Shown: positions 18,068 to 28,131, counted from the first letter of the stretch. The stretch is 64,000 nt of DNA from an uncultured Bacteroides sp. (GCA_900544675.1 UQVZ01000002.1:1-64000), one strand, 5' to 3'. Notes: a model not told the origin generated them from the letters alone. Made by a program: numbers and translations.

Positions 18068-18597
18068 ACACTTCTCTTCCTTTACATACCGGAACCATCC
18101 GCCTCCGGGCTCCCGAGCCCGAAGACTTAGGCGAACTGCTCCTGTTGGAAAACGATGAAACATTTTGGGAAAACGGTCCTGCCACCGGACCCTACTCGCG
18201 CTATCAGCTGAAGAAATACATTGCCGAGAACCAGAACGACCTCTTCGCCGACGGGCAACTCCGCCTGATGATTGAACATCAATCGGGCGAAACGGCAGGC
18301 ATCGTCGATGTATTCGCTTTCGACGCGCGCCACCGGCGTGCCGAAGTAGGCATTGTGATAAAAACAGCCTACCGCCGCCAAGGCATCGCCTACGATGCCC
18401 TCCGCCTGCTGGAACGCCATTGCTTCCGCCTGCTGGGCATCCACCAGCTATATGCCTACATCCGTACCGACAATACAGCCAGCCTTCACCTGTTCGAGAA
18501 ACTGGGTTATACCCACAGCGGAACATTGAAAGACTGGCTTCACACCGGAAACGGATACAAGGATGTATGCGTCATGCAGAAAATCAGCAAAGAATAA
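18064..18597 (+). CDS. GNAT family N-acetyltransferase
   Basis: This 177-residue protein resembles RimJ/RimL and SpeG-type acetyltransferases. It has an N-terminal IRLRAPEPEDLGELL strand-helix, central VGIVIKTAYRRQGIAYDAL (the acetyl-CoA binding RxxGIA loop) and C-terminal NTASLHLFEKLGYTHSG. It transfers acetyl from acetyl-CoA to an amine. The substrate is unknown. The ATG at 18064 overlaps the upstream stop, and a longer upstream frame is a shadow. It converges with the lipid operon. Confidence 0.85.
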   Translation: MNTSLPLHTGTIRLRAPEPEDLGELLLLENDETFWENGPATGPYSRYQLKKYIAENQNDLFADGQLRLMIEHQSGETAGIVDVFAFDARHRRAEVGIVIKTAYRRQGIAYDALRLLERHCFRLLGIHQLYAYIRTDNTASLHLFEKLGYTHSGTLKDWLHTGNGYKDVCVMQKISKE

Positions 18598-18614
18598 ATT
18601 GCCTCATTCTCCCA

Positions 18615-19550
18615 TCAAGACACGTACCCCACATACCGCTCTACAAAACGGCGGAAAGGCGGAATGCGCATCAAGCCCTGCTCGAACAGGAGAATGCCTA
18701 AAAGGGCACACAAGATGCCGAGCAACACATCAATCAGGTAATGATGTCCGGTATAAACCGCCGTAAACCAAATGCCGCACATGATAAGAGCGAAAACAAG
18801 CCGAAGCCAGCAGGCACACCGCGCCCTGAAAGCATAGAACAGCGCGACTACCATATAGGCCGAATGCAACGAAGGCACTGCGGCAAAGACATTGGCATTG
18901 CGCCCGTATAACCCATGAAAGACAGTAAGCCCGGTCATTTCATCGAAGCGGCCCAATCCTGCCACATCACCCGGCGTATGGAGAATAGGCTCGAAACCAT
19001 ACTTCATCACATACCAGGGCGGAGCAGCCGGATGGATGTAATAGCCGATAAAGCCCAACAGATTGACAAACAGAAAGACCAGGGCAAAGTGTAAATACAC
19101 CTCCCGCTGACGGGTGAGATAAAGCCCCAGCCCGAACAAGACCGGCACCGGCACCCAGCACAAATAAAATATCCCTGCCATGAAATCCATCAGAGAGCCA
19201 TGATGGATTTGGAAGAACTCGTTAGGAGTCAGAACTCCTTGCGAAGTAACAATGCCGAAAAGATTCTTTTCCGCCTCGTACAGCCCCTTCACATCAATCG
19301 GGTTGACTTCGTAATTGGGTACAATGCGCATCCAGTCGTATGAAATGGCGAAAACAACAAACGGCAACAAGGCGATAATCAGCTTGCGTGTAGAAAGCCG
19401 GAAGAAAAAAAGAAAAGCTATCAGGAGAACCATCAGCCAATGCTCGGGACGGATATCCATGCACAAAGCGGTGATTCCCATCCATACAGCAAGAGCCGCT
19501 ACCAGCGTCACGGTTTCGCGGACAGAAGGAAATTCAGTCTTCAATTCCAT
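18615..19550 (-). CDS. PAP2/AUR1-like phosphotransferase, probable inositol phosphorylceramide synthase
   Basis: This 311-residue membrane protein carries the PAP2 motifs PSLHSAYMV and TGHHYLIDVLLG, which supply the catalytic histidines and aspartate. It also has several membrane segments, in the arrangement of the AUR1-like branch. It is the last gene of an operon with a CDP-alcohol phosphatidyltransferase, a GtrA protein and a PgpA-like phosphatase. From memory, that order matches the Bacteroides inositol-lipid cluster (BT_1522-1526), where this enzyme would move phosphoinositol to ceramide. A generic lipid phosphatase role is the alternative. Confidence 0.7.
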   Translation of the reverse strand: MELKTEFPSVRETVTLVAALAVWMGITALCMDIRPEHWLMVLLIAFLFFFRLSTRKLIIALLPFVVFAISYDWMRIVPNYEVNPIDVKGLYEAEKNLFGIVTSQGVLTPNEFFQIHHGSLMDFMAGIFYLCWVPVPVLFGLGLYLTRQREVYLHFALVFLFVNLLGFIGYYIHPAAPPWYVMKYGFEPILHTPGDVAGLGRFDEMTGLTVFHGLYGRNANVFAAVPSLHSAYMVVALFYAFRARCACWLRLVFALIMCGIWFTAVYTGHHYLIDVLLGILCALLGILLFEQGLMRIPPFRRFVERYVGYVS

Positions 19551-19579
19551 AAAGCAATCAAATAATGAAAAAGCCCTGT

Positions 19580-20260
19580 TTATTTAATCAATTGGCGACG
19601 GCTGTACTCGATACGCGCCAGTGCCGTAATATTGGCAAAGACAGCGATGAATGCCATCGGAATAATCAGAATCAACATCACATCGAAAGCCAGTTTATTA
19701 GCACAAGTGGCTGTAATGCCGCATACCAGCAAAGCCAGACTGGTAAGCACGACCCGTTCGGGACGTTGCATGAATCCGATTTTGCACTCCAGCCCCAGCC
19801 CTTCGGCACGGGCACGTACATAGCTTACCATCAACGAACCTATCAAAGCGGCAAAAGTGATAACCGCTCCAATCAGGTATCCATGCCCTATCAGGCAAAA
19901 ACAAATGCCGCCCAATGTGACCAATTCGCTGTAACGGTCGAGCACCGAATCGTACATGGCACCGAAAGTGGAAGTCATATTGCCGATGCGTGCCACTTGT
20001 CCGTCCATCATGTCGAACAAGGATGAGACCAAAATAACTCCTCCCGCCCATCCGATAAGCCGGTAAGGATTCATATCCGGATTGGCACCTGCATAAACCA
20101 AGATGCATGCCCCTGCCAAGTTTCCCAAAAAGCCGATTGTAGTCACCATATTAGGCGTGATGCCTATTTTTATCATCCCATGAATCAGCGGGTCTATCAC
20201 TTTATAGATGAACTGCTGCAATGCATCCCGCATCTTTTTAGCTTGTTTTTTTATTTCCAT
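19580..20260 (-). CDS. CDP-alcohol phosphatidyltransferase, probable phosphatidylinositol-phosphate synthase
   Basis: This 226-residue membrane enzyme has the complete family signature DxxDG-x2-AR-x8-G-x3-D-x3-D (D83, D86, G87, A90, R91, G100, D104, D108), which binds metal and CDP-diacylglycerol. In this gene context the acceptor is probably inositol 1-phosphate. Glycerol phosphate is the alternative. Its start overlaps the GtrA gene by 23 bases; an internal ATG (20233) would avoid the overlap. Expected location is the inner membrane. Confidence 0.8.
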   Translation of the reverse strand: MEIKKQAKKMRDALQQFIYKVIDPLIHGMIKIGITPNMVTTIGFLGNLAGACILVYAGANPDMNPYRLIGWAGGVILVSSLFDMMDGQVARIGNMTSTFGAMYDSVLDRYSELVTLGGICFCLIGHGYLIGAVITFAALIGSLMVSYVRARAEGLGLECKIGFMQRPERVVLTSLALLVCGITATCANKLAFDVMLILIIPMAFIAVFANITALARIEYSRRQLIK

Positions 20261-20768
20261 GTCGGTGTTTGATTTGTTTTATTCTGTTTTTCAATCTATT
20301 GTTTATCTGAGCATCCCGAAAAACAAACACACGGTGCAGGTTATAGTTCCAGCACACGGCAACCACCACCGATGTGACGATTTTCGAAAGAATGAAAGCA
20401 GTCGGTTCTGCCACATCAAGGCGACTCTGCTGCATTGTCAGAAACTCAGTCAACAGATAAGTGCCCCATAAGTTCAACCCGATGCTTCCCAGCCATACCA
20501 ATATATACTTGAACAATACATACATCGGACCGCAATCCTCGGTATGGAAAGTCCATTTATAATTGATGGCACAATTCACCAGCCCTCCTGTGACAGACCC
20601 CGTCAACGTAGCATACACATAATAAATGCCAAACCCCTGATTCAATACAATACTGACCAGGAAATCGGCAATCGTTGCCACTTGTGCCGATAGCTGGGCA
20701 CGGACAAACATAAACAGGCCTTTACGCCGAGAGAACTCTACCAACTTATTCTTCAAGCAATCAGCCAT
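20238..20768 (-). CDS. GtrA family membrane protein
   Basis: This 176-residue protein has four hydrophobic segments and GtrA-like features ([20 protein letters not shown], then [10 protein letters not shown] and [10 protein letters not shown]). GtrA proteins are thought to flip or hold polyprenyl- or lipid-linked sugars. The ATG at 20768 is chosen because upstream codons are only the other frame of the PgpA gene, which it overlaps by 16 bases. In the inositol-lipid context it may move a lipid intermediate across the membrane. That is speculative. Confidence 0.78.
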   Translation of the reverse strand: MADCLKNKLVEFSRRKGLFMFVRAQLSAQVATIADFLVSIVLNQGFGIYYVYATLTGSVTGGLVNCAINYKWTFHTEDCGPMYVLFKYILVWLGSIGLNLWGTYLLTEFLTMQQSRLDVAEPTAFILSKIVTSVVVAVCWNYNLHRVFVFRDAQINNRLKNRIKQIKHRHGNKKTS

Positions 20769-21229
20769 CGAAACAGGTAAATAACAATCAGTCCGTAAAC
20801 GCCCGACAGCATATCGTCTGCCATAATCCCATATCCTCCAGGCAGCTTTTCCATCTTCCGGATGCCTAAAGGCTTGACGATGTCGAAAAAACGGAACAGC
20901 AGAAAAGCTGCAACCATATAGCCCCAATGAGCATGAGGCGGCACAGCCAACAGTGCAATCCATGTCCCTACCATTTCATCAATCACCACACGCGACGGGT
21001 CTTCGCCCCAATACTTCTCGGATACACTTGATGACCACACGCCCAATACAGTAAAGACAACAACCAGCAATACCGTCACTCCCTGTATCCAGGCATAATC
21101 GAGAAAAGAAGCATATCCCCACCATATCAGCGTAGCCAAAAGCGCACCTGCTGTACCGGGAGCTATCGGACTATATCCGCTGCCAAATCCACTTGCTATC
21201 AATTGATGAAAAAAGGGTATCTTCTGCAT
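20753..21229 (-). CDS. phosphatidylglycerophosphatase A-like lipid phosphatase
   Basis: This 158-residue membrane protein resembles PgpA: SGFGSGYSPIAPGTAGALLA near the N-terminus and the conserved acidic DEMVGTWIALLAVP. It would remove the phosphate from phosphatidylglycerol phosphate or, in this cluster, from phosphatidylinositol phosphate. It is the first gene of the four-gene operon, with overlaps at every junction except the last. No inositol-3-phosphate synthase gene precedes it, unlike the arrangement I remember from B. thetaiotaomicron. Confidence 0.8.
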   Translation of the reverse strand: MQKIPFFHQLIASGFGSGYSPIAPGTAGALLATLIWWGYASFLDYAWIQGVTVLLVVVFTVLGVWSSSVSEKYWGEDPSRVVIDEMVGTWIALLAVPPHAHWGYMVAAFLLFRFFDIVKPLGIRKMEKLPGGYGIMADDMLSGVYGLIVIYLFRWLIA

Positions 21230-21465
21230 ACATTCACTTATTTAATCGACAATCTGTCACTTGAATACCTCTATATAAAGAGCCTACAAAAGTACAGTTT
21301 TTCTTTGAATTGTCTTTCCTTAAAATCTAAATTAATAATGGTTAATACTACATAAAAGTCGGTTTATTTATCTGTTTTCAACGTTTTCTATTTGTGAGAA
21401 ACAAGAAAGTGGTGTAATTTCGCCTCCGTTTTAAAGTTTAAATAAAGCGCACAAAGATTATTGAT

Positions 21466-24102
21466 ATGGTGAAACGATTACTCCTTATATTAATAGGTTG
21501 GTTCTGTTTGCTGGATTTATCAGCCCAAATTCATGGGGTGGTTATCGATGCTAAAACAGGCGAACCTATTCCTTATTTAAATGTATATTACGACGGGAAG
21601 GGAGTAGGGACTGTAACTAATGACGAGGGGGAATATGCAATTTCCTATCATGCTGGATGGACTAAACTGACTTTTTCCATGGTCGGATATGAGACACAGG
21701 AAATCATCGTATCGGCTAAAACAGGCGAACTGAATGTCAGCATGAAGGAATTAGACCAAATGCTGGACGAAATCATTATCCGACCCCAAAAAGAAAAGTA
21801 TTCCCGCAAGAACAATCCCGCCGTTGAAATGATAAAAAAGGTCATCGCCTCGAAAAGGCGGACTGACCTGAAGCAGAAAGATTATTACCGTTACTACAAA
21901 TACCAGAAACTGACTTTTGCTAAAAACAACATTACGGCAGACACCTTGCGTGAATCGTGGTTGTTCAAGCAATATCCGTTTTTCCGCGACCAGGTAGAGG
22001 TATGCGACGTAACAGGTAAAAACATCCTTCCGCTTTCGGTCGACGAAACGGTATACGAAAACGTCTACCGCAAAGAACCGCATTCGGAAAAGACCTACAT
22101 ACGCGGACTGAACTCATCGGGAGTAAACGAACTGTTCAGTACGGGCGAAATGCTTACAACCGTTCTGAAAGATGTCTTCCAGGATATAGACATCTATCAG
22201 GACCGGTTCCGTTTCCTACAATATCCGTTCGACAGCCCTATCTCGGAAGCCGGTATCCGTTTTTATAAATTCTATATTATGGATACCATTTATGTGGACC
22301 GCGACAAGTGTTTCCGCCTCTCGTTCGTGCCCAACAATTCGCAGGACTTCGGCTTTACAGGAAGTCTGTATATCCTTGCCGACTCTACTTACAGAGTAAA
22401 ACAATGCCAGTTGAACCTGCCGAAGAAGACCGACATCAACTTTGTCGACCACATGATTATCGACCAGAAGTTCGGCGAATTGCCCACAGGAGAATGGACC
22501 CTGCTGGAAGACGACATGTTGTGCGAAATGTCTTATTTGAAAAAAGTATTGGGAAGCTTTCTGGTCAGACGCACGACACGGTATTTTGATTTCAGTTTCG
22601 AGCCCATTTCTGATAAATTGTTCAAGCAGAAAGGAAAGGAAATAAAGGATGTAAACGCCATGATGCGCGACCAAGAGTTCTGGAGCAAGTACCGGCAAGA
22701 AGACCTGACCAAATCGGAGCAACACATGGGCAGTTTCGTAGACAATCTGACCAAGATAAAAGGCTTCAAGTATGTGATGTTCTTCCTGAAAGCGCTTATC
22801 GAGAACTTTGTGGAGACCAGCACCCCCGACAGCAAGGTGGATATCGGACCGATTAACACCATGATTACATCGAACTATATCGACGGGTTGCGTCTGCGTG
22901 CTTCTGCCCAGACTACAGCCAACCTGAATCCGCATTGGTTCTTCAAGGGATATTATGCCTACGGATTTAAGGACAACCGGTCGAAATACATGGGCGAAGT
23001 GGAATATTCGTTCGACAAGAAAGAATACCTGCCGCGCGAGTTTCCCAAGCATTCGCTGACATTCACGTACCAGTACGACAACATGTTGCCGTCCGACAAG
23101 TTCATCCATACCGATAAGGATAACGTATTCACCTCATTGAAGGTATGTACGGTAGACCAATATAATTACGAACGGAAAGCCACCATCAAGTACGAACGCG
23201 AACGGGAATTCGGTTTCAAGACTACCGCATTCATCCGTTATGCCAACTACGAGCCATGCGGAAAATTGTTCTATCGTACGATGGAAGGAGAATCTCAGCT
23301 CCAGTCTGCCATTACCAACGGCGAACTGGCAGGCACCGACTGGGTACACTCTCCGTTCAACACGCACGACATTACGGTTGCCGAGGCTTCGATAGCCTTC
23401 CGCTATGCGCCGGGAGAGACCTTTGTCAATACCAAGCAGCGCCGTCTGCCTGTCAATCTGGACGCACCGGTCTTCTCGCTGCAACATACCCTTTCGGTGA
23501 AAGGCGTATTGGGAAGCGACTATACATACAACGTGACCGACTTCAGTGCCTACAAACGTTTTTGGCTCAACTCGTGGGGAAACATCGACGTGTATCTGAA
23601 AGGCGGCATCCAGTGGAACAAGGTGCCTTTCCCCTTGCTGATTATGCCGGCAGCCAACTTGTCGTACATCATTCAGGAAGAGACGTTCAACCTCATCAAC
23701 AACATGGAGTTCCTGAACGACCGTTATGCATCACTGGATGTTTCGTGGAACATGCAAGGCAAACTGTTCAACCGCATTCCGTTGCTCAAGAAACTGAAAT
23801 GGCGTGAGTTCATCGGCGTAAAATGCCTTTGGGGCAAGCTGACGGACAAGAACAACCCGTTCCTGGAACAAAACATGCACGATGATGTACTGATGAAGTT
23901 CCCCGGACACTACAATGCGGCAGGAGGTTACGACTATTCCAGCTACGTCATGGACCCGCACAAACCGTATGTAGAGATAACGGCAGGCATCCATAACATC
24001 TTCAAGCTGTTGCATATAGAATATGTACGCCGGTTGAATTACAACGATTTGCCTACAGCCAACAAGTGGGGCATCCGTTTCATGATTCGTACTGTATTCT
24101 AA
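21466..24102 (+). CDS. DUF5686 outer-membrane protein with carboxypeptidase-like regulatory domain
   Basis: This 878-residue exported protein has a signal peptide (about 1-21), then a carboxypeptidase-D regulatory-like beta-sandwich (about 22-100; GVVIDAKTGEPIPYLNVYY, GTVTNDEGEYAI). The long remainder is aromatic-rich and ends in strand-like segments with terminal phenylalanine (IRFMIRTVF), typical of outer-membrane barrels. Function is unknown. DUF5686 proteins are widespread in Bacteroidetes. It is a single-gene unit with a -7-like TAATTTCG at 21413-21420. Confidence 0.82.
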   Translation: MVKRLLLILIGWFCLLDLSAQIHGVVIDAKTGEPIPYLNVYYDGKGVGTVTNDEGEYAISYHAGWTKLTFSMVGYETQEIIVSAKTGELNVSMKELDQMLDEIIIRPQKEKYSRKNNPAVEMIKKVIASKRRTDLKQKDYYRYYKYQKLTFAKNNITADTLRESWLFKQYPFFRDQVEVCDVTGKNILPLSVDETVYENVYRKEPHSEKTYIRGLNSSGVNELFSTGEMLTTVLKDVFQDIDIYQDRFRFLQYPFDSPISEAGIRFYKFYIMDTIYVDRDKCFRLSFVPNNSQDFGFTGSLYILADSTYRVKQCQLNLPKKTDINFVDHMIIDQKFGELPTGEWTLLEDDMLCEMSYLKKVLGSFLVRRTTRYFDFSFEPISDKLFKQKGKEIKDVNAMMRDQEFWSKYRQEDLTKSEQHMGSFVDNLTKIKGFKYVMFFLKALIENFVETSTPDSKVDIGPINTMITSNYIDGLRLRASAQTTANLNPHWFFKGYYAYGFKDNRSKYMGEVEYSFDKKEYLPREFPKHSLTFTYQYDNMLPSDKFIHTDKDNVFTSLKVCTVDQYNYERKATIKYEREREFGFKTTAFIRYANYEPCGKLFYRTMEGESQLQSAITNGELAGTDWVHSPFNTHDITVAEASIAFRYAPGETFVNTKQRRLPVNLDAPVFSLQHTLSVKGVLGSDYTYNVTDFSAYKRFWLNSWGNIDVYLKGGIQWNKVPFPLLIMPAANLSYIIQEETFNLINNMEFLNDRYASLDVSWNMQGKLFNRIPLLKKLKWREFIGVKCLWGKLTDKNNPFLEQNMHDDVLMKFPGHYNAAGGYDYSSYVMDPHKPYVEITAGIHNIFKLLHIEYVRRLNYNDLPTANKWGIRFMIRTVF

Positions 24103-24225
24103 CCCATTGCATCGTAATGCCGGTTGGTTTAAGACCGGCACTGTTGCCTTTCTCTAAATTTCCCTGCCAAAATTGCGGGGAATAATGAGTTTTTTGTAAT
24201 TTTGTCATAGAAAGAAATTACAAGT

Positions 24226-25488
24226 ATGAACAAATCAGAAATTCAAAGTGTAAAATTAAGGTTCGGCATCATCGGAAATACCGAAGGATTGAACCGTGCC
24301 ATCGATATAGCCATGCAAGTCGCCCCTACCGACCTGTCGGTATTAGTAACGGGCGAAAGCGGCGTAGGAAAGGAAAGCTTTCCTCAAATCATCCACCAGT
24401 TCAGCCGCCGGAAACACGGACCTTACATAGCCGTCAACTGCGGCGCTATCCCCGAAGGAACAATCGACTCCGAACTTTTCGGACACGAGAAAGGAGCTTT
24501 CACCGGAGCTATCAGCGACCGTAACGGTTATTTTGCCGAAGCGAACGGGGGAACCATCTTCCTTGACGAGGTAGGCGAACTTCCCTTATCCACCCAGGCA
24601 CGTCTGCTTCGTGTGCTCGAATCGGGTGAATACATCAAGGTAGGTTCTTCGAAAGTGCAGAAAACCGATGTACGCATCGTAGCTGCTACCAACGTAAACT
24701 TTACCGAAGCCATTGCCGAAGGGCGTTTCCGCGAAGACTTGTATTACCGTCTGAACACCGTACCTATCAAAGTTCCTTCTTTGCGCGACCGGAGCGATGA
24801 TATCATCTTGCTGTTCCGGAAATTCGCTTCCGATTTCGGCGAGAAATACCACATGCCCGCCATTCAGCTTACGGAAGAAGCCAAACAACTGCTGACACAC
24901 TACCCGTGGCCGGGCAACATCCGCCAGCTGAAGAACATAACCGAACAGATATCCATCCTGGAAACCAACCGGGACATTACTCCCGAAATCCTGCAAAACT
25001 ACTTGCCGCCTCAGCCGGAATCACGCTTGCCGGCATTGTTGGGCGTCCGCTCTACCGAAAAGAAAAGCTTCGAGAGCGAACGGGAAATATTGTATCAGGT
25101 ATTATTCGATATGCGCCGGGATGTGACCGAACTGAAAAAGCTGGTACATGGCATCATGGCGGAACGCCAGAACAACGCGGTATCCCAGCCGGCAGAGCCT
25201 CCTGTTCACTACCTGCAGAATCCTGTAAGCGTCATCCCCGAATCGCCTGTCATGATAAAGCCTGCCCCTGTGGCAGAGCCTCCTATCCATGTCACACCGG
25301 TCGAAACGCCCGAAGTGCAGGACACCGAAGAATATGTAGAAGAGAACCTGGCACTGGAAGACGTGGAAAAGGAAATGATACGCAAGGCACTGGAACGCCA
25401 TCACGGCAGACGCAAAAACGCAGCTGCCGACCTGAAAATATCCGAACGTACCCTTTACCGAAAAATAAAAGAATATGGACTTGAATAA
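24226..25488 (+). CDS. sigma-54-dependent transcriptional activator without receiver domain
   Basis: This 420-residue AAA+ enhancer-binding protein has Walker A GESGVGKE (43-50), the sigma-54-contacting GAFTGA loop (90-95), Walker B GGTIFLDEVGELP and a C-terminal Fis-type helix-turn-helix (about 385-418; HHGRRKNAAADLKISERTLYRKI). It begins directly with the AAA+ domain, so no N-terminal sensor or receiver is present. A proline- and glutamate-rich linker occupies about 310-375. A promoter with TAATTTTG at 24197-24204 precedes it. It leads the lptE-TPR-secG operon. Confidence 0.9.
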   Translation: MNKSEIQSVKLRFGIIGNTEGLNRAIDIAMQVAPTDLSVLVTGESGVGKESFPQIIHQFSRRKHGPYIAVNCGAIPEGTIDSELFGHEKGAFTGAISDRNGYFAEANGGTIFLDEVGELPLSTQARLLRVLESGEYIKVGSSKVQKTDVRIVAATNVNFTEAIAEGRFREDLYYRLNTVPIKVPSLRDRSDDIILLFRKFASDFGEKYHMPAIQLTEEAKQLLTHYPWPGNIRQLKNITEQISILETNRDITPEILQNYLPPQPESRLPALLGVRSTEKKSFESEREILYQVLFDMRRDVTELKKLVHGIMAERQNNAVSQPAEPPVHYLQNPVSVIPESPVMIKPAPVAEPPIHVTPVETPEVQDTEEYVEENLALEDVEKEMIRKALERHHGRRKNAAADLKISERTLYRKIKEYGLE

Positions 25489-26002
25489 CAAACGCAGTAA
25501 ACTCATTGGCTTGTGTGCAATCTTCGCCTGCATACTGACAGCTTGCTCCATCTCGTATAAGTTCAACGGAGCATCTATCAATTACGACAAAGTGAAAACC
25601 ATCTCATTCGAAAACTTCCCCAACCGCTCGGCTGCTTTCGTTTGGGGTCCGATGGAATCCATGTTCAATACCGCCTTACAGGATATCTACATGCAGCAGA
25701 CACGACTGAAGCAGACACGGCAAGGAGGCGACTTGGAATTGTCGGGCGAAATAACCAATTACGATGCATATAATAAAGGTGTAGGTGCCGACGGCTATTC
25801 GACGATGGCAGAACTGCGCATGACGGTCAACGTACGTTTCGTCAACAACACCAACCATGCCGAAGACTTCGAACAGCAATTCTCTGCCAGCCGTGAATAC
25901 GATGCCAGCCAGCAGCTCTCCTCGGTACAGGAAGGACTGGTAGACGAAATGATTGACGAGATTGTAGACCAGATATTCAATGCAACAGTTGCCAACTGGT
26001 AA
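25475..26002 (+). CDS. lptE: LptE-like LPS-assembly lipoprotein
   Basis: This 175-residue lipoprotein has a lipobox (FACILTAC) placing the acylated cysteine near residue 26. SISYKFNGASI follows, and a small alpha/beta domain matches the Bacteroidetes LptE family. LptE plugs the LptD barrel that inserts lipopolysaccharide in the outer membrane. It overlaps the activator gene by 14 bases. The gene symbol is assigned by family and context rather than by close sequence recall. Confidence 0.8.
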   Translation: MDLNNKRSKLIGLCAIFACILTACSISYKFNGASINYDKVKTISFENFPNRSAAFVWGPMESMFNTALQDIYMQQTRLKQTRQGGDLELSGEITNYDAYNKGVGADGYSTMAELRMTVNVRFVNNTNHAEDFEQQFSASREYDASQQLSSVQEGLVDEMIDEIVDQIFNATVANW

Positions 26003-26015
26003 TTTCAGGCATACT

Positions 26016-26783
26016 ATGATACAAGAAAGCATACCACAATGGATACAACACCCTGAAACGCTGTCCGAGGACTCCTTGGAGCAATTGCGCGGACTGCTTA
26101 CCCAATATCCCTATTTCCAGACAGCCCGCCTGCTTTATCTCAAGAACCTGTATCTGCTGGGCAAAGCCGAATTTAAAACCGAATTGCAGAAAAGCGCACT
26201 TTACATCGCCGATTTAAGTGTGCTTTTCTACTTCATCGAAGGCGAACGGCTGGCTATCGAAAAACATACAGCGAAAGAGAAAGCTACAGATACTCAGGCA
26301 ACCGACCGTACACTGGACCTCATCGACCAGTTCCTCTCAGGTTCATCCGAACCGTTAGGAAACGAATTGCCTTTGCCTGCCGAAGCTGCTATCGACTACA
26401 CCGCCGTATTGCTGGAAGAAGAAAAAGCCGCACCGGAAGAGCCGGCCCCCATGAAAGGCCAGGAACTGATAGACCGCTTTATCGAAAACGCACAGGCAGA
26501 AGAAAAACCGGTTGCCCAGGAAGAGACACCAGACAATACCAGCAGCGAACCAGAAGAAAAAGAGGATAAGCCGGAGGATGAGGAAGAAGAAAAGCCGGAA
26601 ACAGAAGGAGAAGAGAACTATTTCACCGAGACTTTGGCGAAAATATACGTCAAACAGCACCGTTATGAGAAGGCTCTTGAAATTATCAAGAAATTAAATT
26701 TGAAATATCCAAAAAAAAATACTTACTTTGCAGACCAAATAAGATTTTTGGAAAAATTGATTATTAACGCTAAATCAAAATAA
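26016..26783 (+). CDS. hypothetical protein with acidic linker and C-terminal TPR-like helices
   Basis: This 255-residue soluble protein has an N-terminal helical region (about 1-90; TQYPYFQTARLLYLKNLYLLGK). A very acidic low-complexity stretch rich in Glu, Pro and Lys follows (about 130-215), then a TPR-like end (TLAKIYVKQHRYEKALEIIKKLNLKYP). I do not recognise an enzyme family. The start at 26016 follows lptE by 13 bases. Location between lptE and secG is consistent with an envelope-biogenesis helper. Confidence 0.7.
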   Translation: MIQESIPQWIQHPETLSEDSLEQLRGLLTQYPYFQTARLLYLKNLYLLGKAEFKTELQKSALYIADLSVLFYFIEGERLAIEKHTAKEKATDTQATDRTLDLIDQFLSGSSEPLGNELPLPAEAAIDYTAVLLEEEKAAPEEPAPMKGQELIDRFIENAQAEEKPVAQEETPDNTSSEPEEKEDKPEDEEEEKPETEGEENYFTETLAKIYVKQHRYEKALEIIKKLNLKYPKKNTYFADQIRFLEKLIINAKSK

Positions 26784-26790
26784 ATAGAAC

Positions 26791-27171
26791 ATGTACTTAT
26801 TATTAGTTGGATTAATCGTATTGGCATCTGTATTGATGTGTTTCGTAGTATTGATACAGAATTCAAAAGGAGGAGGTCTGGCTTCCAGCTTTGCTTCTTC
26901 CAATCAGATTATGGGTGTACGTAAGACAACCGATTTCATCGAAAAACTGACTTGGGGACTTGCCATCTTTATGGTGGTAATAAGTGTTGCCTCTGCCTAC
27001 GTGCTTCCGAGCGCTACAGAAGGTTCGTCAGTCATCATGGACCAAGCTGTGAAAGAGCAGAAAACTAACCCGTTGAATGCTCCCGAAGGTTTCGCTGCAC
27101 CCCAACAGAATGCTGCCGACCAAGAAGCTGCTCCTGCCGCTCCCGCAGCAACCGATTCTACTGCCAAATAA
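26791..27171 (+). CDS. secG: preprotein translocase subunit SecG
   Basis: This 126-residue inner-membrane protein has two hydrophobic segments (about 2-22 and 53-73) joined by QNSKGGGLASSFASSNQIMG, the SecG signature loop. SecG supports SecYE-mediated export. A C-terminal Ala/Pro-rich tail of about 40 residues is longer than in E. coli but usual for Bacteroidetes. It closes the operon and is followed by a strong terminator. Confidence 0.92.
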   Translation: MYLLLVGLIVLASVLMCFVVLIQNSKGGGLASSFASSNQIMGVRKTTDFIEKLTWGLAIFMVVISVASAYVLPSATEGSSVIMDQAVKEQKTNPLNAPEGFAAPQQNAADQEAAPAAPAATDSTAK

Positions 27172-27215
27172 AATGTTTCTATAGCGACATCTCATATAAA
27201 GCGCAAAGAAATATG

Positions 27216-27257
27216 AAAAGCCAAGCTTTCCTCAGAAGAGGGAGCTTGGCTTTTTTT
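27216..27257 (+). terminator. intrinsic terminator after secG
   Basis: GCCAAGCT pairs with AGCTTGGC around a loop of about 13 bases and is followed by seven T residues. It is a textbook Rho-independent terminator closing the activator-lptE-TPR-secG operon. Confidence 0.9.
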
Positions 27258-27354
27258 GTTTCGCCGCCCCTCGAAATCTTAAAATTCGCTAACCGCATGC
27301 AGTATTTCATGAAATTGTGTGTTTACATAATGAAACATTAAAAAAACTACGGAT

Positions 27355-28098
27355 ATGAAAAGACTGATTAAATATGCACTGTGCGCCTGTGCCTTCGCTA
27401 TGAGCCTGTTCCATACTTCGTGTGATGACGGCGAAGGATATTCCATCGGCGACATCGCTTACGACTGGGTAACCATCCATGTAGAGAGTGACGGCATTTA
27501 TACATTTACCGGTGACACATGGGGAACCATGTATCCTGCTGCCTCAGGCATTTGGGGATACCGGTTGGCAGAAGGAACCCGAGGATTGCTGATATTCAAT
27601 CCCCTGTTCGATGATTATTACGGATACGATGTCGGCATCAAGCCCGAACAGTTGCGCGCATTCCTGACCAAGACTGTAGAGACACTGACCGATGAAAACG
27701 AAAGTGAATATGCCGACGATCCGGCATACGTACGCGATGCCTGGATAGCCGGAGGATACATGAATATGCTGTTCGACATGAAAATGCCTATCGAGAACAA
27801 ACATCGTGTCAGTCTGGTAAAGCCTGCCGATGAACCGGAAATAGGCGACGACGGTTATATCCACCTGGAATACCGCTACAATACGTATGGCGACACGACC
27901 GATGTATTTAACCCTTATACCGAAGTGGTCTGCTACAATCTCAACACACTCCCGATAGAAAAAGCCAAAGGCATCAAGATGGATGTCAACCATGCGATAT
28001 ACGGCAAGCAGACACTGGTTTTCGAGAACATGAACGAGGCTACTCCTGAAGAAGCCAAAAACCTCAGCAGCGCTTCCGAAGAAAAAGACGTTTATTGA
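27355..28098 (+). CDS. NigD-like lipoprotein
   Basis: This 247-residue lipoprotein has a lipobox ending near residue 23 (FHTSCDDG). Two beta-rich parts follow, an N-terminal OB-like segment (about 30-90) and a C-terminal sandwich, as in the NigD-like family of Bacteroides. Its role is unknown; family members are often surface-exposed. It is a single gene, followed by a perfect 22-bp hairpin and a repeat array. Confidence 0.72.
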   Translation: MKRLIKYALCACAFAMSLFHTSCDDGEGYSIGDIAYDWVTIHVESDGIYTFTGDTWGTMYPAASGIWGYRLAEGTRGLLIFNPLFDDYYGYDVGIKPEQLRAFLTKTVETLTDENESEYADDPAYVRDAWIAGGYMNMLFDMKMPIENKHRVSLVKPADEPEIGDDGYIHLEYRYNTYGDTTDVFNPYTEVVCYNLNTLPIEKAKGIKMDVNHAIYGKQTLVFENMNEATPEEAKNLSSASEEKDVY

Positions 28099-28131
28099 TT
28101 TCGCTGCCTGACGCGAATCAAGAAGCCGAAC

